Positions 1 to 7,714 of a stretch of 16,147 bases of DNA are shown one piece after another. Source of the stretch: Gemmatimonadaceae bacterium (GTDB lineage Bacteria; Gemmatimonadota; Gemmatimonadetes; Gemmatimonadales; Gemmatimonadaceae). Position numbers and translations under genes: made by a program. Each line of letters starts with the position of its first letter. Positions within the stretch are counted from its first letter, which is position 1. The notes below the pieces were generated by a model. It had not been told where the DNA came from. It was given only the letters and a program-made list of their open reading frames with translations, and searched no databases. The stretch is taken from assembly GCA_025451425.1 (NCBI GenBank), contig JANWKK010000239.1, positions 1 through 16,147 on the forward strand, in the 5' to 3' direction.

Positions 1-660
1 CAGCGTCCCGTTCGTTGGCTCGTCGGTAATATTCCGCGTGTCGTATGTGCCTTGGAGACCTAACGCGGACACGTGGTAGCTGTTATCCGACTGCGCAAGA
101 ACGGCCACCGAATCGGTCGGGCTCGTTGATTCGAGCTTTCTGAGCGATGTGCCGACGCCGCGATGAAGATAACGAGGCCCGATGTAGAGGCGTCCGATGA
201 GCCGGCCAAGGTACTCGATCATCTGCGAATCGCCGTCCTGCGCGATGTCGACCGATTGGCCAGCATTTCCCTGCTCGAAACCAACACCGAAGAAGTCGTA
301 ATTGAATCCGAAGAAGAGGAATCCAATTGCGCCCGTGCGCGCTCCGTTCTGGAAGTACACGCGGCTGGCGACCTCGGCGAGCCAGCTCTGGGTGTCACTA
401 TAGGCGCCGCCAACGCCAACGATGGACTTTGGCGAGCCGGAGTCGATGCTGAAGAGGAGTGCACCAACGGCACCGAGCGCAAAGCCGAGCTGCGGTGTCG
501 AATGCACCACGGGTATGCCGATGAAGCCTCCGTTGCGCATCCCAGGTGTCGATGGCGTACGCGAATCGGTCGGCAGCTCGATGCCGGGCGTGGGATCCTG
601 CGCCATCGCGCCTCGGGAACACAACGCGAGCGCGATGAGCAAACTGTAACGTCTGATCAT
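1..660 (-). CDS. Omp85/surface-antigen (D15-like) outer-membrane protein, partial
   Basis: The frame is open from an ATG at 658-660 to the left edge, giving 220 codons with the 3' part missing. The N-terminus MIRRYSLLIALALCSRGAMA followed by QD is a clear signal peptide. After it come alternating Gly- and aromatic-rich stretches typical of beta strands (GVGGAYSDTQSW, FLFFGFNYDFFGVG, IGPRYLHRGV). Near the edge is LGLQGTYDTRNITDEPTNG, which resembles the 'Y-DTRDN-F-PT-G' signature of the C-terminal barrel of Omp85/bacterial surface antigen proteins. No POTRA repeats fit between the signal peptide and the barrel, so this looks like a short barrel-only member rather than BamA. The likely role is an outer-membrane barrel of unknown cargo. 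It is divergent from the OmpA-like gene at 846. A short palindrome, GAGCCT-AG-AGGCTC (665-678), lies just upstream of the start and no strong Shine-Dalgarno is seen. The family call is moderate because the C-terminus is outside the window. Confidence 0.68.
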   Translation of the reverse strand, partial: MIRRYSLLIALALCSRGAMAQDPTPGIELPTDSRTPSTPGMRNGGFIGIPVVHSTPQLGFALGAVGALLFSIDSGSPKSIVGVGGAYSDTQSWLAEVASRVYFQNGARTGAIGFLFFGFNYDFFGVGFEQGNAGQSVDIAQDGDSQMIEYLGRLIGRLYIGPRYLHRGVGTSLRKLESTSPTDSVAVLAQSDNSYHVSALGLQGTYDTRNITDEPTNGTL

Positions 661-808
661 GTCGGAGCCTAGAGGCTCGCGACATGCGGCGGGGAGTGGA
701 CCTTTGGCTAACCCCTTCACGCCCGCCAGAACGCCGCGTCGCGTCGCGTCAGGCTGGTACGCCGCGTGACCATTCGTCCAATGTCAGGAGATGGGCGCCG
801 CCAAGACT

Positions 809-820
809 TTACGTTCGTAA
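809..820. promoter_or_regulatory. Short inverted repeat TTACG-TT-CGTAA upstream of the OmpA-like gene
   Basis: A perfect 5-bp inverted repeat with a 2-base centre lies 26 bases before the ATG at 846, in the divergent interval 661-845. It could be an operator or part of the 5' leader. The rest of this interval holds a triple GCGTC repeat near 734 and no convincing -35/-10 pair. Function is inferred from position only. Confidence 0.25.
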
Positions 821-845
821 GCAGTTTCCAGGGGAGGCAAAAACG

Positions 846-1769
846 ATGAAAACCAACGCACCGGCCGTCATGAACGTAGTGCGTTCCCGTCTGTCACCAC
901 TCGTTCTCGCGGCGCTCGCCTTTGGGGCACCGGCTGCGGCACAAGAGCCACAGCCGCAGCCGCTACCGCCGATGGTCGTGCACGCCGACGGCGAGAAGGC
1001 GAAGTTCTCCGGCATCGTCGTCGATCGACGGGCCGACACGATCCGTCTGCGCGAGGGCAACGTCGCCACGCATACCATCCTGCTGACGGACGAGACACGC
1101 ATTTCGACGCCAAACGGTCTGTTCAAGATGAGTCGCAAGAAGCGCGACGCGTCGAACATCATGCCCGGACTCATGATGCAGGTCGAAGGGAAGGGCGGCC
1201 CGGACGGTATGCTCGTGGCCGACGAGATCCACTTCTCGAAACGGTCGATGAATGTTGCCCAGCAGATCAATGTTGGGGGCGAAGTCGTCCGCGGTCAGGT
1301 CAGCGCCAACACCGACAGCATCGAGAAGATCAAACGGCGACTGGCGGATAGCATCACGCACGTAAACGCCAGAGTGACGAACCTTGATAACTACGAGGAG
1401 AAAATCTCCTTGGTCGTGAACTTCCCGACGAATACTTGGGAACTTGTCGACGGCGCGAAAGGCGTGCTCGACGACATGGTCAACCGAGCGGCCGGCCTGA
1501 AGGGCTACATCGTCGTGGTCAAGGGCTACGCCGACACGACCGGTACAGCAGCCTACAATCTCCAGCTGAGCACAGCGCGTGCGGTGTCGGTTGTGAGATA
1601 CCTGTCGGAGGAGAAGGGTATTCCGCTACAGCGGATCGTGAACCCGACGGGGTACGGCTCGACAAAGGCGATCGCGAGCAATTCGACGCCTGACGGGCGA
1701 GCCATGAATCGGCGCGCGTCGGTGACGGTGCTCGTAAGCAAGGGCATCGCGAACAACGACGGACGGTAG
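846..1769 (+). CDS. OmpA family peptidoglycan-binding protein
   Basis: This 307-residue protein probably anchors the outer membrane to peptidoglycan. An ATG also exists at 684, but the start at 846 is preferred: it follows AGGGGAGG (about 830-838) and opens directly into a signal peptide (hydrophobic core about 15-30, cleavage after APAAA before QEP). Residues about 50-130 form a small beta-rich domain (FSGIVVDRRADTIRLREGN) resembling the DUF5666-type or OB-like domains seen in secreted proteins. Residues about 150-185 are charged and could form a short helix. The C-terminal domain (about 187-297) is OmpA-like: VNFPTNTWEL, GYADTTG with Asp230 and MNRRASV with Arg289/290, matching the Asp and Arg that bind diaminopimelate in this family. 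A strong terminator follows, so it is probably monocistronic. Confidence 0.9.
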   Translation: MKTNAPAVMNVVRSRLSPLVLAALAFGAPAAAQEPQPQPLPPMVVHADGEKAKFSGIVVDRRADTIRLREGNVATHTILLTDETRISTPNGLFKMSRKKRDASNIMPGLMMQVEGKGGPDGMLVADEIHFSKRSMNVAQQINVGGEVVRGQVSANTDSIEKIKRRLADSITHVNARVTNLDNYEEKISLVVNFPTNTWELVDGAKGVLDDMVNRAAGLKGYIVVVKGYADTTGTAAYNLQLSTARAVSVVRYLSEEKGIPLQRIVNPTGYGSTKAIASNSTPDGRAMNRRASVTVLVSKGIANNDGR

Positions 1770-1796
1770 CACCAGTCCGTACCGATGATGCGAGAG

Positions 1797-1832
1797 GGCG
1801 AGCGCGAGCGGTTGGCGCGCTCGCCTTTTTTT
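1797..1832 (+). terminator. Rho-independent terminator after the OmpA-like gene
   Basis: A perfect 10-bp stem (GGCGAGCGCG at 1797-1806 with CGCGCTCGCC at 1816-1825) has a 9-base loop and is followed by seven T residues (1826-1832). There is no T-run on the other strand, so it serves only the plus-strand gene. Confidence 0.93.
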
Positions 1833-1835
1833 GCG

Positions 1836-2489
1836 TCAGTATGAGATTTCTAAACGCGACCAGAGCGCGTCGACGTGCCGCGGCGAGCCGAAGCGATTGT
1901 CCTGCCGTACAGCGGACAGGTCGAACACCCAATGCCGGACGATGGTGATCGTCGAGCCAACTCGATAGGCTGTGCGCGAGAGGGCGTGGTATCGCGAGTC
2001 CCAATACACCTCGTACGTCGCGTACGGCACGAGCTCGCGCTGGTGCGGCAAGTCATAGTGTGACTCGAGCTGGACGCGGTCTCTCCACCGCTGCGATGGT
2101 TCGCCGCCGATCCAGCGCAGCTCGAGTCGCATGCGATTACGAAAACGCAAACGACCCTTCGTCGCAGGAACCGTGACTTCGGCCAAAGCACGATCCTCGG
2201 GCGCACTCGAGCCATTGATCGAGCGGATGGTTCGGAAGCCGACGCGCGCGAAGCCCCACGGTATTTTGAGATCGTCGACATGGAGCCCGAGCGTCAGCTG
2301 CCGGTCGGTCGTTTCGATGCCGCGCGCTTCCTGTGCCAGGCCGAACAGTCGCCACTGTTCGGACGGCGCCGTCCAGTACAAGTCGAGCTCATTCCACCAC
2401 TCGTTTGTCGTCGACTGGGCGCGAGCGGCCGCGGCGCCGAGACACAAGAGTGCCGCGACGACTCCCACACACCGTGCCCTGCGAGACAT
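1836..2489 (-). CDS. DUF2490 family outer-membrane protein
   Basis: A 217-residue protein with a signal peptide (MSRRARCVGVVAALLCLGAA, cleavage near ARA before QST). The mature part begins with WWNELDLYWTAPSEQWRLFG and contains the strand-like RLRFRNRMRLELRWI and WRDRVQLE, which resemble the DUF2490 family of predicted outer-membrane beta-barrels. The last residue is aromatic (EISY), common in barrels folded by BAM. The molecular role of DUF2490 is not established. Its ATG directly abuts the TAG of the upstream transporter gene (TAG|ATG, no gap), and no separate Shine-Dalgarno is evident, which suggests translational coupling in a two-gene operon. Confidence 0.8.
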   Translation of the reverse strand: MSRRARCVGVVAALLCLGAAAARAQSTTNEWWNELDLYWTAPSEQWRLFGLAQEARGIETTDRQLTLGLHVDDLKIPWGFARVGFRTIRSINGSSAPEDRALAEVTVPATKGRLRFRNRMRLELRWIGGEPSQRWRDRVQLESHYDLPHQRELVPYATYEVYWDSRYHALSRTAYRVGSTITIVRHWVFDLSAVRQDNRFGSPRHVDALWSRLEISY

Positions 2490-3371
2490 CTAACGAAGGG
2501 CGGCCATGATCGGCCGATGGCTCCGGTCTGCGTGGCGCTTGTTCCACACCACGTATGGAGTCGACACGATGAAGCTCACGACCAGATAGAGTACGATAGC
2601 GGCCGGTACGAGCTTCTCGTTAGGAAAGTTCGCTGTGGCAATCGTGAGCGCGATGGCCGGGTGGCGCGTCGCGCAGGCGAGCCCGAGGACGGTGCGCTCG
2701 CCCTCCACGGGTCCCCCGAGCAGATGACCCGCGCCAAGACCGACGAGCACGAGCGCAATCATCGTGAGGAGTGTGCCATTCCCGATGAGCGATCCCATCG
2801 CCGGGAGTGATTTCACGAGTAGCGGAATCGCGCACAGAATGAGCAAGGCAAACCCTGCCTTGGTCACCGTCTCGGAGGCGCGATTGGCGAATCGCGGCCA
2901 CAAGCGGCGAATCTCGATTCCAGCGAACAGTGGGATGATCACGGTCACGAACACGACGTTCCCGATCGAGGCGGGCGACATGCGCATCGGAACCGAGAAA
3001 ATGCCTTCTATCATCTCGACCGCGCTTGGTATGATCAGGATCGAGAGCATTGACGACGCGACCAACAGTCCGATCGTGTACGCCAGCTCGCCGCCCGCTT
3101 GAAGCGTTCGCTTTGGCCAGATCGGTGGCACTGGCGATACGGAGAGGGCAACGAGCGCGATCTTGACCGGTATCTCGAGATCGAACGTGCGCGCAACGAG
3201 AATCGCGAAGAGCGGCACGATCACTTGCATGGCGAGCAGCGATCGCACGAGTTGAGCGGGATGCCGAAAGACGGATGTCGCATCGTCGCGCGTCGTACTC
3301 AGCCCGATGCCGAGCACGGTTATGACGATGCTAATCTTGATGCCGAGCAAGACGAGCGCTGCAGCCGACAC
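2490..3371 (-). CDS. Bile acid:sodium symporter (BASS)-like transporter
   Basis: An integral membrane protein of 293 residues from the preferred start. It has about nine hydrophobic segments, beginning at VLLGIKISIVITVLGIGL and ending near VPAAIVLYLVVSFIVSTPYVVW. The segment ALVALSVSPVPPIWPKR and the late ACATRHPAIALTIA, with its conserved-looking polar residues, fit the BASS/SBF fold (sodium-coupled organic-anion uptake, e.g. ASBT). The substrate cannot be predicted. The frame extends upstream to a TTG at 3530, but those 53 residues are Arg/Trp-rich and not family-like. A GTG at 3369-3371 has GAGG six bases upstream and starts just before the first membrane helix, so it is preferred. The gene is followed without gap by the DUF2490 gene. 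Confidence 0.8.
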   Translation of the reverse strand: MSAAALVLLGIKISIVITVLGIGLSTTRDDATSVFRHPAQLVRSLLAMQVIVPLFAILVARTFDLEIPVKIALVALSVSPVPPIWPKRTLQAGGELAYTIGLLVASSMLSILIIPSAVEMIEGIFSVPMRMSPASIGNVVFVTVIIPLFAGIEIRRLWPRFANRASETVTKAGFALLILCAIPLLVKSLPAMGSLIGNGTLLTMIALVLVGLGAGHLLGGPVEGERTVLGLACATRHPAIALTIATANFPNEKLVPAAIVLYLVVSFIVSTPYVVWNKRHADRSHRPIMAALR

Positions 3372-3565
3372 GGTTCGCCTCGAGCAAAAGAACGGCCCGT
3401 CGCGGCCGGCAACCGCCGACGCGCGCCACGGGGCCTGCCTTCGAGCTTGGCGCCTAACGAACGCATCGAGCCATTGGACGTTCGGACAGCAGTCGATGGT
3501 CCAATGCCGGTCTGTGAGGCGTTTGGCCAACAGCCCACCGCCTCACCGGCGGAGTAGCCTGCGTC

Positions 3566-4192
3566 ATGCGGGCACTCGCGACTCTCACCACTCTCGCGCT
3601 CGTCGCCGTCGCGACGGGCTGCTATCCTGATCAGATCACGAGCACGACGCAGCTCGCCTCCGTCACGACGCTCGTGGACAGCCAGCCGCCGCTGCGTGCA
3701 GCGCACACGTTCGCGCTGCCGGACACCATCATTCATTCAAAGCAAATCGGTGCCGCGGTAATCACCCGTGTTGGTGACGCGCAGATCATCGCGCACATTC
3801 GCGCCGGATTCCTCGCGCTCGGTTGGCAGGAGATCACGGACGTCAGCGCTCAGCGCTCCGATGTCGTCATCCTCACCGCGGTCCTCGAGCAAATGAATAC
3901 GGGCGTTTTCTACTCCGACTGGTGGGCCAACTGGGGATGGTGGCCCGGCTGGCCCGTTGGCTACGGGCCCGATTGGGTGTGGACCTCTCCAGCAAACGCC
4001 GTCGCCTTCACCTACTCGACCGGCACGCTGCTCATCACGATGCTCGACATTCAGCACGGGAACGCGTCGACCAAACGCGTGCCGCTGCTGTGGGCCGCGG
4101 GTGTCCAAGGCGTGCTCACGGCGTCCAGCTTGAATGGCGCGCTGACCGGCATCGATCAGGCGTTCGCGCAATCGCCGTACCTGGAGCGCTAA
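3566..4192 (+). CDS. DUF4136 domain lipoprotein
   Basis: A 208-residue predicted lipoprotein. The N-terminus MRALATLTTLALVAVATGC has a hydrophobic stretch ending in Cys19. The lipobox ATGC is slightly non-canonical because it has Ala rather than Leu at -3. The mature protein shows the DUF4136 pattern: AHTFALPD near residue 47, an 'IRAGFLALGW' helix near 78-87, SDVVILTAVLE, then a late YSTGTLLITMLD strand followed by VPLLWAAG. A conspicuous Trp/Gly-rich segment (about 116-139, starting YSDWWANWGWWPGW) may sit at the membrane surface. Function of DUF4136 is unknown; members are usually envelope lipoproteins. The upstream Shine-Dalgarno (GGCGGAG, about 11 bases away) is weak. Its TAA overlaps the ATG of the next gene, indicating co-translation. 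Confidence 0.85.
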   Translation: MRALATLTTLALVAVATGCYPDQITSTTQLASVTTLVDSQPPLRAAHTFALPDTIIHSKQIGAAVITRVGDAQIIAHIRAGFLALGWQEITDVSAQRSDVVILTAVLEQMNTGVFYSDWWANWGWWPGWPVGYGPDWVWTSPANAVAFTYSTGTLLITMLDIQHGNASTKRVPLLWAAGVQGVLTASSLNGALTGIDQAFAQSPYLER

Positions 4193-4800
4193 TGATTCGC
4201 ACATTGGTAACATCACTGCTCTCGGCGGCGACACTCGCGGCGCCACTCGCGGCCCAGGAGCGGCTGCTCACCGCCACCGAGTACAGCGTCGCCGTTCCTT
4301 TTGGCGATACGCCGACCTTCGGCGGCGGAGGCAGCTGGACCGGTGCCGCTTGGGAGGCGCGGTGGATGAGTCGCCCAAGCACGTCGATCGGCGGCCTCAT
4401 TGGCTTCAACGAATTCCACCGCCGCGAATCCGGTACGTTCGATTTTCCCAACGGCGCAGCGACCGGCGATCAGTACCGCGACTTGATCATCATCCCGCTT
4501 CTTGTCACCGGTGCGTGGTACTTCAACCGGAACCCGGATGATCCGCGCTGGTACGTCGGCGCCGGCGGCGGCATGCAGTACACCGACCAGTATTTCCAAC
4601 TCGGAATCGACCAACGGCATCAGCGAAACTGGAACGCCGTGCTCGTTCCGGAGATCGGCCTCACCTTCTCGGCGTGGTACGCGACGGGCGGCATTCTCAG
4701 TCTTCGGTACCACTTGCCTTCCGAAAGTGCCGCATTTCTCGGGATGAATCAGCGACGCTTTCAGTATTTCAGTCTCTCGCTCGGATTCGGATATCGTTAG
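4192..4800 (+). CDS. Small outer-membrane beta-barrel protein
   Basis: A 202-residue exported protein. The start at 4192 overlaps the preceding TAA (TAATG) and opens into a signal peptide (MIRTLVTSLLSAATLAAPLA, then AQE). The mature sequence alternates aromatic and polar residues with glycine-rich turns (FGGGGSWTGAAWEARWMS, WYVGAGGGMQYTDQYFQLG, LSLRYHLP) and ends in FSLSLGFGYR. This is the layout of 8-stranded barrels such as the OmpW or 'outer membrane protein beta-barrel' groups, but no family can be named with certainty. Overlap with the DUF4136 lipoprotein gene suggests the two act together at the outer membrane. The stop codon TAG lies inside a CGTTAGG motif copy (4795-4801). Confidence 0.75.
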   Translation: MIRTLVTSLLSAATLAAPLAAQERLLTATEYSVAVPFGDTPTFGGGGSWTGAAWEARWMSRPSTSIGGLIGFNEFHRRESGTFDFPNGAATGDQYRDLIIIPLLVTGAWYFNRNPDDPRWYVGAGGGMQYTDQYFQLGIDQRHQRNWNAVLVPEIGLTFSAWYATGGILSLRYHLPSESAAFLGMNQRRFQYFSLSLGFGYR

Positions 4801-4831
4801 GTCGATCGACTGACGAGTGGCGCGCGACAAA

Positions 4832-4880
4832 AATGGCGAGTGACTGGGGCATCTCGCCACTCGCCACTCGCCATTCTTTA
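4832..4880. terminator. Probable bidirectional terminator between convergent genes
   Basis: A perfect 11-bp stem (AATGGCGAGTG at 4832-4842 with CACTCGCCATT at 4865-4875) has a 22-base loop. Read on plus it is followed by CTTTAT, and read on minus by TTTTTGTC, so it can end transcription from both the barrel gene and the convergent lipoprotein gene. The right arm includes a tandem TCGCCAC repeat, giving alternative pairings with GAGTGGC at 4815-4821. Confidence 0.7.
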
Positions 4881-4894
4881 TAGCCCTTCGCTCC

Positions 4895-5464
4895 TCAACG
4901 AATGATTCCGTCTTTCTTCATGTTGTTGACGGCGAAGTTCACCGAGAAGTCCGCCAGCTTGTTCGCATTCTTGGGATCGACCGTTTGGCTGCGTCCCATC
5001 CAAATCAACTTGTCCGACTTGACCGAGTAGACGGTCGTCTCCACGGAATAGACCTGCTGCGTCGTGTAGTACACCGGATCGTATGCGGTGCCCCAATATC
5101 CCCAATACCCGTAGAAATCGGTGCCTGTTGGTGTGACCTCGGTCGTCATACCGACGAGTCGCATAACGACGGCTCCGTCGAAACCTGCCTCGCCGAGCCG
5201 CGAACGCACCGCGTTGGTGTTCTGCAGCTCCGAATCCGGAATCACTCGGTACGACGCAATGCCGCCAGGGATGCGCGCTGCGAGCTTGTCCTCGACCATG
5301 CGGCGCATTCCTGCGTCTTTCGTCATAAACACCGCGATCGACTTCGTGAGCGGATAGGGTGGTGTGCCGGGCTCCTTCCATGTCGCGACTAACTGCGTCG
5401 AGTTGGAACAGGCACTTACAAGGCCGGTGGCGGCCACGAGCAGTGCAATAGTCGTACGTGACAT
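4895..5464 (-). CDS. Predicted lipoprotein of unknown function
   Basis: A 189-residue lipoprotein. The frame extends upstream to 5611, but the ATG at 5462-5464 is preferred: it has a strong Shine-Dalgarno (GAGAGGAGGA, about five bases away) and begins a lipoprotein signal peptide ending in LVSAC (Cys19). The mature part starts with TQLVATWKEPG, then a SIAVFMTKDAGMRRMVEDKL helix region, a 'GAVVMRLVG' strand, a Tyr/Gly/Trp-rich segment (FYGYWGYWGTAYDPVYY) and a TTVYSVKSDKLIWMGRSQT strand. The order resembles DUF4136-like or GNA1162/CsgG-type periplasmic-facing lipoproteins, but the family is not firmly recognised. A 200-base divergent gap (5465-5664) separates it from the next gene. No clear promoter was found there. 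Confidence 0.72.
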   Translation of the reverse strand: MSRTTIALLVAATGLVSACSNSTQLVATWKEPGTPPYPLTKSIAVFMTKDAGMRRMVEDKLAARIPGGIASYRVIPDSELQNTNAVRSRLGEAGFDGAVVMRLVGMTTEVTPTGTDFYGYWGYWGTAYDPVYYTTQQVYSVETTVYSVKSDKLIWMGRSQTVDPKNANKLADFSVNFAVNNMKKDGIIR

Positions 5465-5664
5465 CGAATCCTCCTCTCTGAATCGCTGCTCCAGTGCTCT
5501 CGTTGGATCGAGCTCGGATTGTGGGAGCGTATTGAGTGGAGAGGGCGTGGCGCACCTAGACCTTGGTCGCATCTTTACGCAGAGGTGGCCGTTACCTGGT
5601 CCGACGCACATGTTGCGGGTGCAGCATCCCTCCTCGGTTCCATCCCCTCCCTCGCGCTGTCGAG

Positions 5665-6117
5665 ATGTTCCGCATTCGTGTGTTCTCGCCGCCGCTCGTG
5701 CACGAAGAGCCGCGTGCCGTGGGCGAGCTCGTGGTTGGCGAAGTCCGTCGTCACTTTGCGATCGATCTTCGCTTCTGGCGCGCCGCTGACTATGAGCGCC
5801 AATGGAAAGCTGGGCTTGAGCGACTGCTATACGGTACGAGCTCGTCGGCGCTTATGACGTCCTATCGCGGTACCGATGCCGCGCCGCACCACATGTGGGC
5901 GCTCTGGCGGGAACAAGGTTTTGTATATGTGCAACCCCATTGTGTGCTCCCCGCGGAGCTCGACCGCGCCTTCGATCCCCATTCGGCCTGGTCTCACGTC
6001 GACGCGCGCGTTCCCGCGACGGAGCAGTCGCTACCGATTTCCGAGTGGCGTGTCGAGCTTGTCCAGTTGGCTGCGAGCGTGATGCAAATCCGCTGGCCCC
6101 CCCCTTTCGGCCAATAG
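5665..6117 (+). CDS. Small soluble protein resembling CdiI-type immunity proteins
   Basis: A 150-residue protein with no signal peptide or membrane segment. The frame starts at 5563, but the first 34 residues are Arg/Cys-rich and unlike a conserved N-terminus, so the ATG at 5665 is preferred; its Shine-Dalgarno is weak. Visible landmarks are VGELVVGEVRRHFAIDL, FWRAADYERQW, ALMTSYRG, MWALWREQGFVYVQ and PISEWRVELVQL. From memory this order (a 'FW-DY-QW' helix, 'TSY', 'YVQ' and a late 'SEWRV') matches small cytoplasmic proteins annotated as contact-dependent growth inhibition immunity proteins (CdiI_4-like). No CdiA-like or other toxin gene is adjacent, so the role is uncertain. A run of eight C residues (6097-6104) sits near the 3' end and could hide a frameshift in the last few residues. 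Confidence 0.65.
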   Translation: MFRIRVFSPPLVHEEPRAVGELVVGEVRRHFAIDLRFWRAADYERQWKAGLERLLYGTSSSALMTSYRGTDAAPHHMWALWREQGFVYVQPHCVLPAELDRAFDPHSAWSHVDARVPATEQSLPISEWRVELVQLAASVMQIRWPPPFGQ

Positions 6118-6187
6118 TCGACGCTTTTTTCCATCGCCAAATCTGACGGACGGTCCATCGCGGGCCGCACGTCGGATGGAGGAGCGG

Positions 6188-7714
6188 ATGGCGAAGGGCA
6201 ACACGGGGTCCGGCCGAAAGCCGAACATCCTCATCATTTGGGGTGACGATATTGGCTGGTTCAACATCAGTGCGTACAACCATGGGCTCATGGGGTATCG
6301 CACGCCAAATATCGATCGGGTGGCGAACGAAGGGTGCCTCTATACTGATTGGTACGGACAACAGAGCTGCACCGCCGGGCGCGCGGCATTCATCACCGGC
6401 CAGAACCCCATTCGCACCGGCCTAACGAAGGTCGGCCTCCCGGGCGCCAAAATCGGGCTTCAGCCCGAGGACCCGACGATCGCCGAGCTCCTGAAACCGT
6501 TAGGCTACGCCGCCGGACAATTCGGCAAGAACCACCTCGGCGATCGCGACGAGTTATTGCCGACGGTCCACGGCTTCGACGAGTTCTTCGGGAACCTTTA
6601 TCATCTGAACGCCGAGCAGGAGCCCGAGTGCCCTGACTATCCGAAGAATCCGGAATTCAGGAAGAAGTACGGCCCGCGGGGGGTGTTGCACAGCTGGGCG
6701 AATCCCGATGGGACACAGAAGATCGAGAACACCGGGCCGCTCGACACCACACGCATGCAGACGATCGACGAAGAGTTCCTCGACGCGAGCCTCAAGTTCA
6801 TGGACAAGGCCGTTGCCGACGACAAGCCGTTCTTCGTGTGGTGGAATTCGACACGCATGCACGTCTTCACGCACCTCAAGAAGGAGTCGGAAGGGAAGAC
6901 GGGTCTCGGCGTATATCCCGATGGGATGGTGGAGCATGACGGCCACGTTGGGAAGCTGCTCGACAAGCTGGACGCGTTAGGCATCGCTGACAACACCATC
7001 GTCATGTACTCAACGGACAACGGGGCGGAAGTCATGAGTTGGCCGGATGGCGGCACCACGCCGTTCCGGGCCGAGAAGGACACCAACTTCGAAGGCGGCT
7101 GGCGCGTACCCTGTGCGATCCGCTGGCCGGGTGTCATCACGCCGGGCACGGTATCCAACGGAATGTTCTCACATATGGACATGCTGCCGACGCTGCTCGC
7201 AGCCGCCGGCGAGCCCGACATCGTCGAGAAGCTCAAGAAGGGCCACAAAGCGGGCAACAAGACGTTCAAGGTCTACATCGACGGCTACAATCAGCTGCCC
7301 TTCTTCAAAGGGGAGGTCAAAGAAAATCCCCGAAGAGGCATCATGTACTGGAGCGACGACGGCGACCTGATGGCGCTTCGCGTCGACCAATGGAAGCTTC
7401 ACTTCCTCGAGCAGCGGGCCAAAGGCTTCGAGGTCTGGCTCGACCCATTCGTTAGGCTGCGTACGCCCAAGCTGTTCAATCTCAGAAGTGATCCATTCGA
7501 GCTAGGCGACGAGAGCATCTTCTACGGCAAATGGATGGCCGACCGGATGTTCGTCTTCGTTCCGGCGCAGCAGATCGTCGGACAGTTCCTCCAGTCGTTC
7601 GCCGAGTTCCCGCCGCGGCAAAAGCCGTCGAGCTTCAGCGTCGACGATGCACTGGACAAAGTCCGAGAGACCCAAAAGCAATTGGAGACGGCAAACGGCG
7701 GCAGTGTGAAATAA
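6188..7714 (+). CDS. Type I sulfatase (arylsulfatase family) with CTAGR active-site motif
   Basis: A 508-residue member of the alkaline-phosphatase-like sulfatase family, which hydrolyses sulfate esters. An ATG exists at 6176, but that one overlaps the Shine-Dalgarno GGAGGAG that serves the ATG at 6188. Landmarks are NILIIWGDDIGW (metal-binding Asp20-Asp21), QQSCTAGRAAFITGQ (Cys61, the residue converted to formylglycine), FGKNHLGD (Lys114, His116) and MYSTDNGAE (late metal-binding Asp-Asn). The C-x-A-x-R form differs from the usual C-x-P-x-R but occurs in a known bacterial subgroup. No signal peptide is seen, unlike many periplasmic sulfatases. The C-terminal part (about 380-508) includes WKLHFLEQRAKGF and the strand-rich end usual for the family. 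It is followed after a short gap by a second sulfatase gene. The substrate is unknown. Confidence 0.93.
   Translation: MAKGNTGSGRKPNILIIWGDDIGWFNISAYNHGLMGYRTPNIDRVANEGCLYTDWYGQQSCTAGRAAFITGQNPIRTGLTKVGLPGAKIGLQPEDPTIAELLKPLGYAAGQFGKNHLGDRDELLPTVHGFDEFFGNLYHLNAEQEPECPDYPKNPEFRKKYGPRGVLHSWANPDGTQKIENTGPLDTTRMQTIDEEFLDASLKFMDKAVADDKPFFVWWNSTRMHVFTHLKKESEGKTGLGVYPDGMVEHDGHVGKLLDKLDALGIADNTIVMYSTDNGAEVMSWPDGGTTPFRAEKDTNFEGGWRVPCAIRWPGVITPGTVSNGMFSHMDMLPTLLAAAGEPDIVEKLKKGHKAGNKTFKVYIDGYNQLPFFKGEVKENPRRGIMYWSDDGDLMALRVDQWKLHFLEQRAKGFEVWLDPFVRLRTPKLFNLRSDPFELGDESIFYGKWMADRMFVFVPAQQIVGQFLQSFAEFPPRQKPSSFSVDDALDKVRETQKQLETANGGSVK

Noticed and set aside
163..672. Plus-strand ORF of 169 codons over the left end
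   Set aside because: It is antisense to the signal-peptide-bearing Omp85-like frame, has a highly charged composition and no family-like motifs.
684..845. 54-residue N-terminal extension of the OmpA-like protein
   Set aside because: Arg/Pro-rich, no Shine-Dalgarno, and a clear ribosome site plus signal peptide occur at 846.
3538..3552. CCGCC-N5-GGCGG hairpin before the DUF4136 gene
   Set aside because: Only a 5-bp stem with no T-run; short GC inverted repeats are expected often at this base composition.
6125..6130. Six-T run after the immunity-like gene as a terminator
   Set aside because: No stable stem immediately precedes it; only a weak GGCC self-pairing is available.
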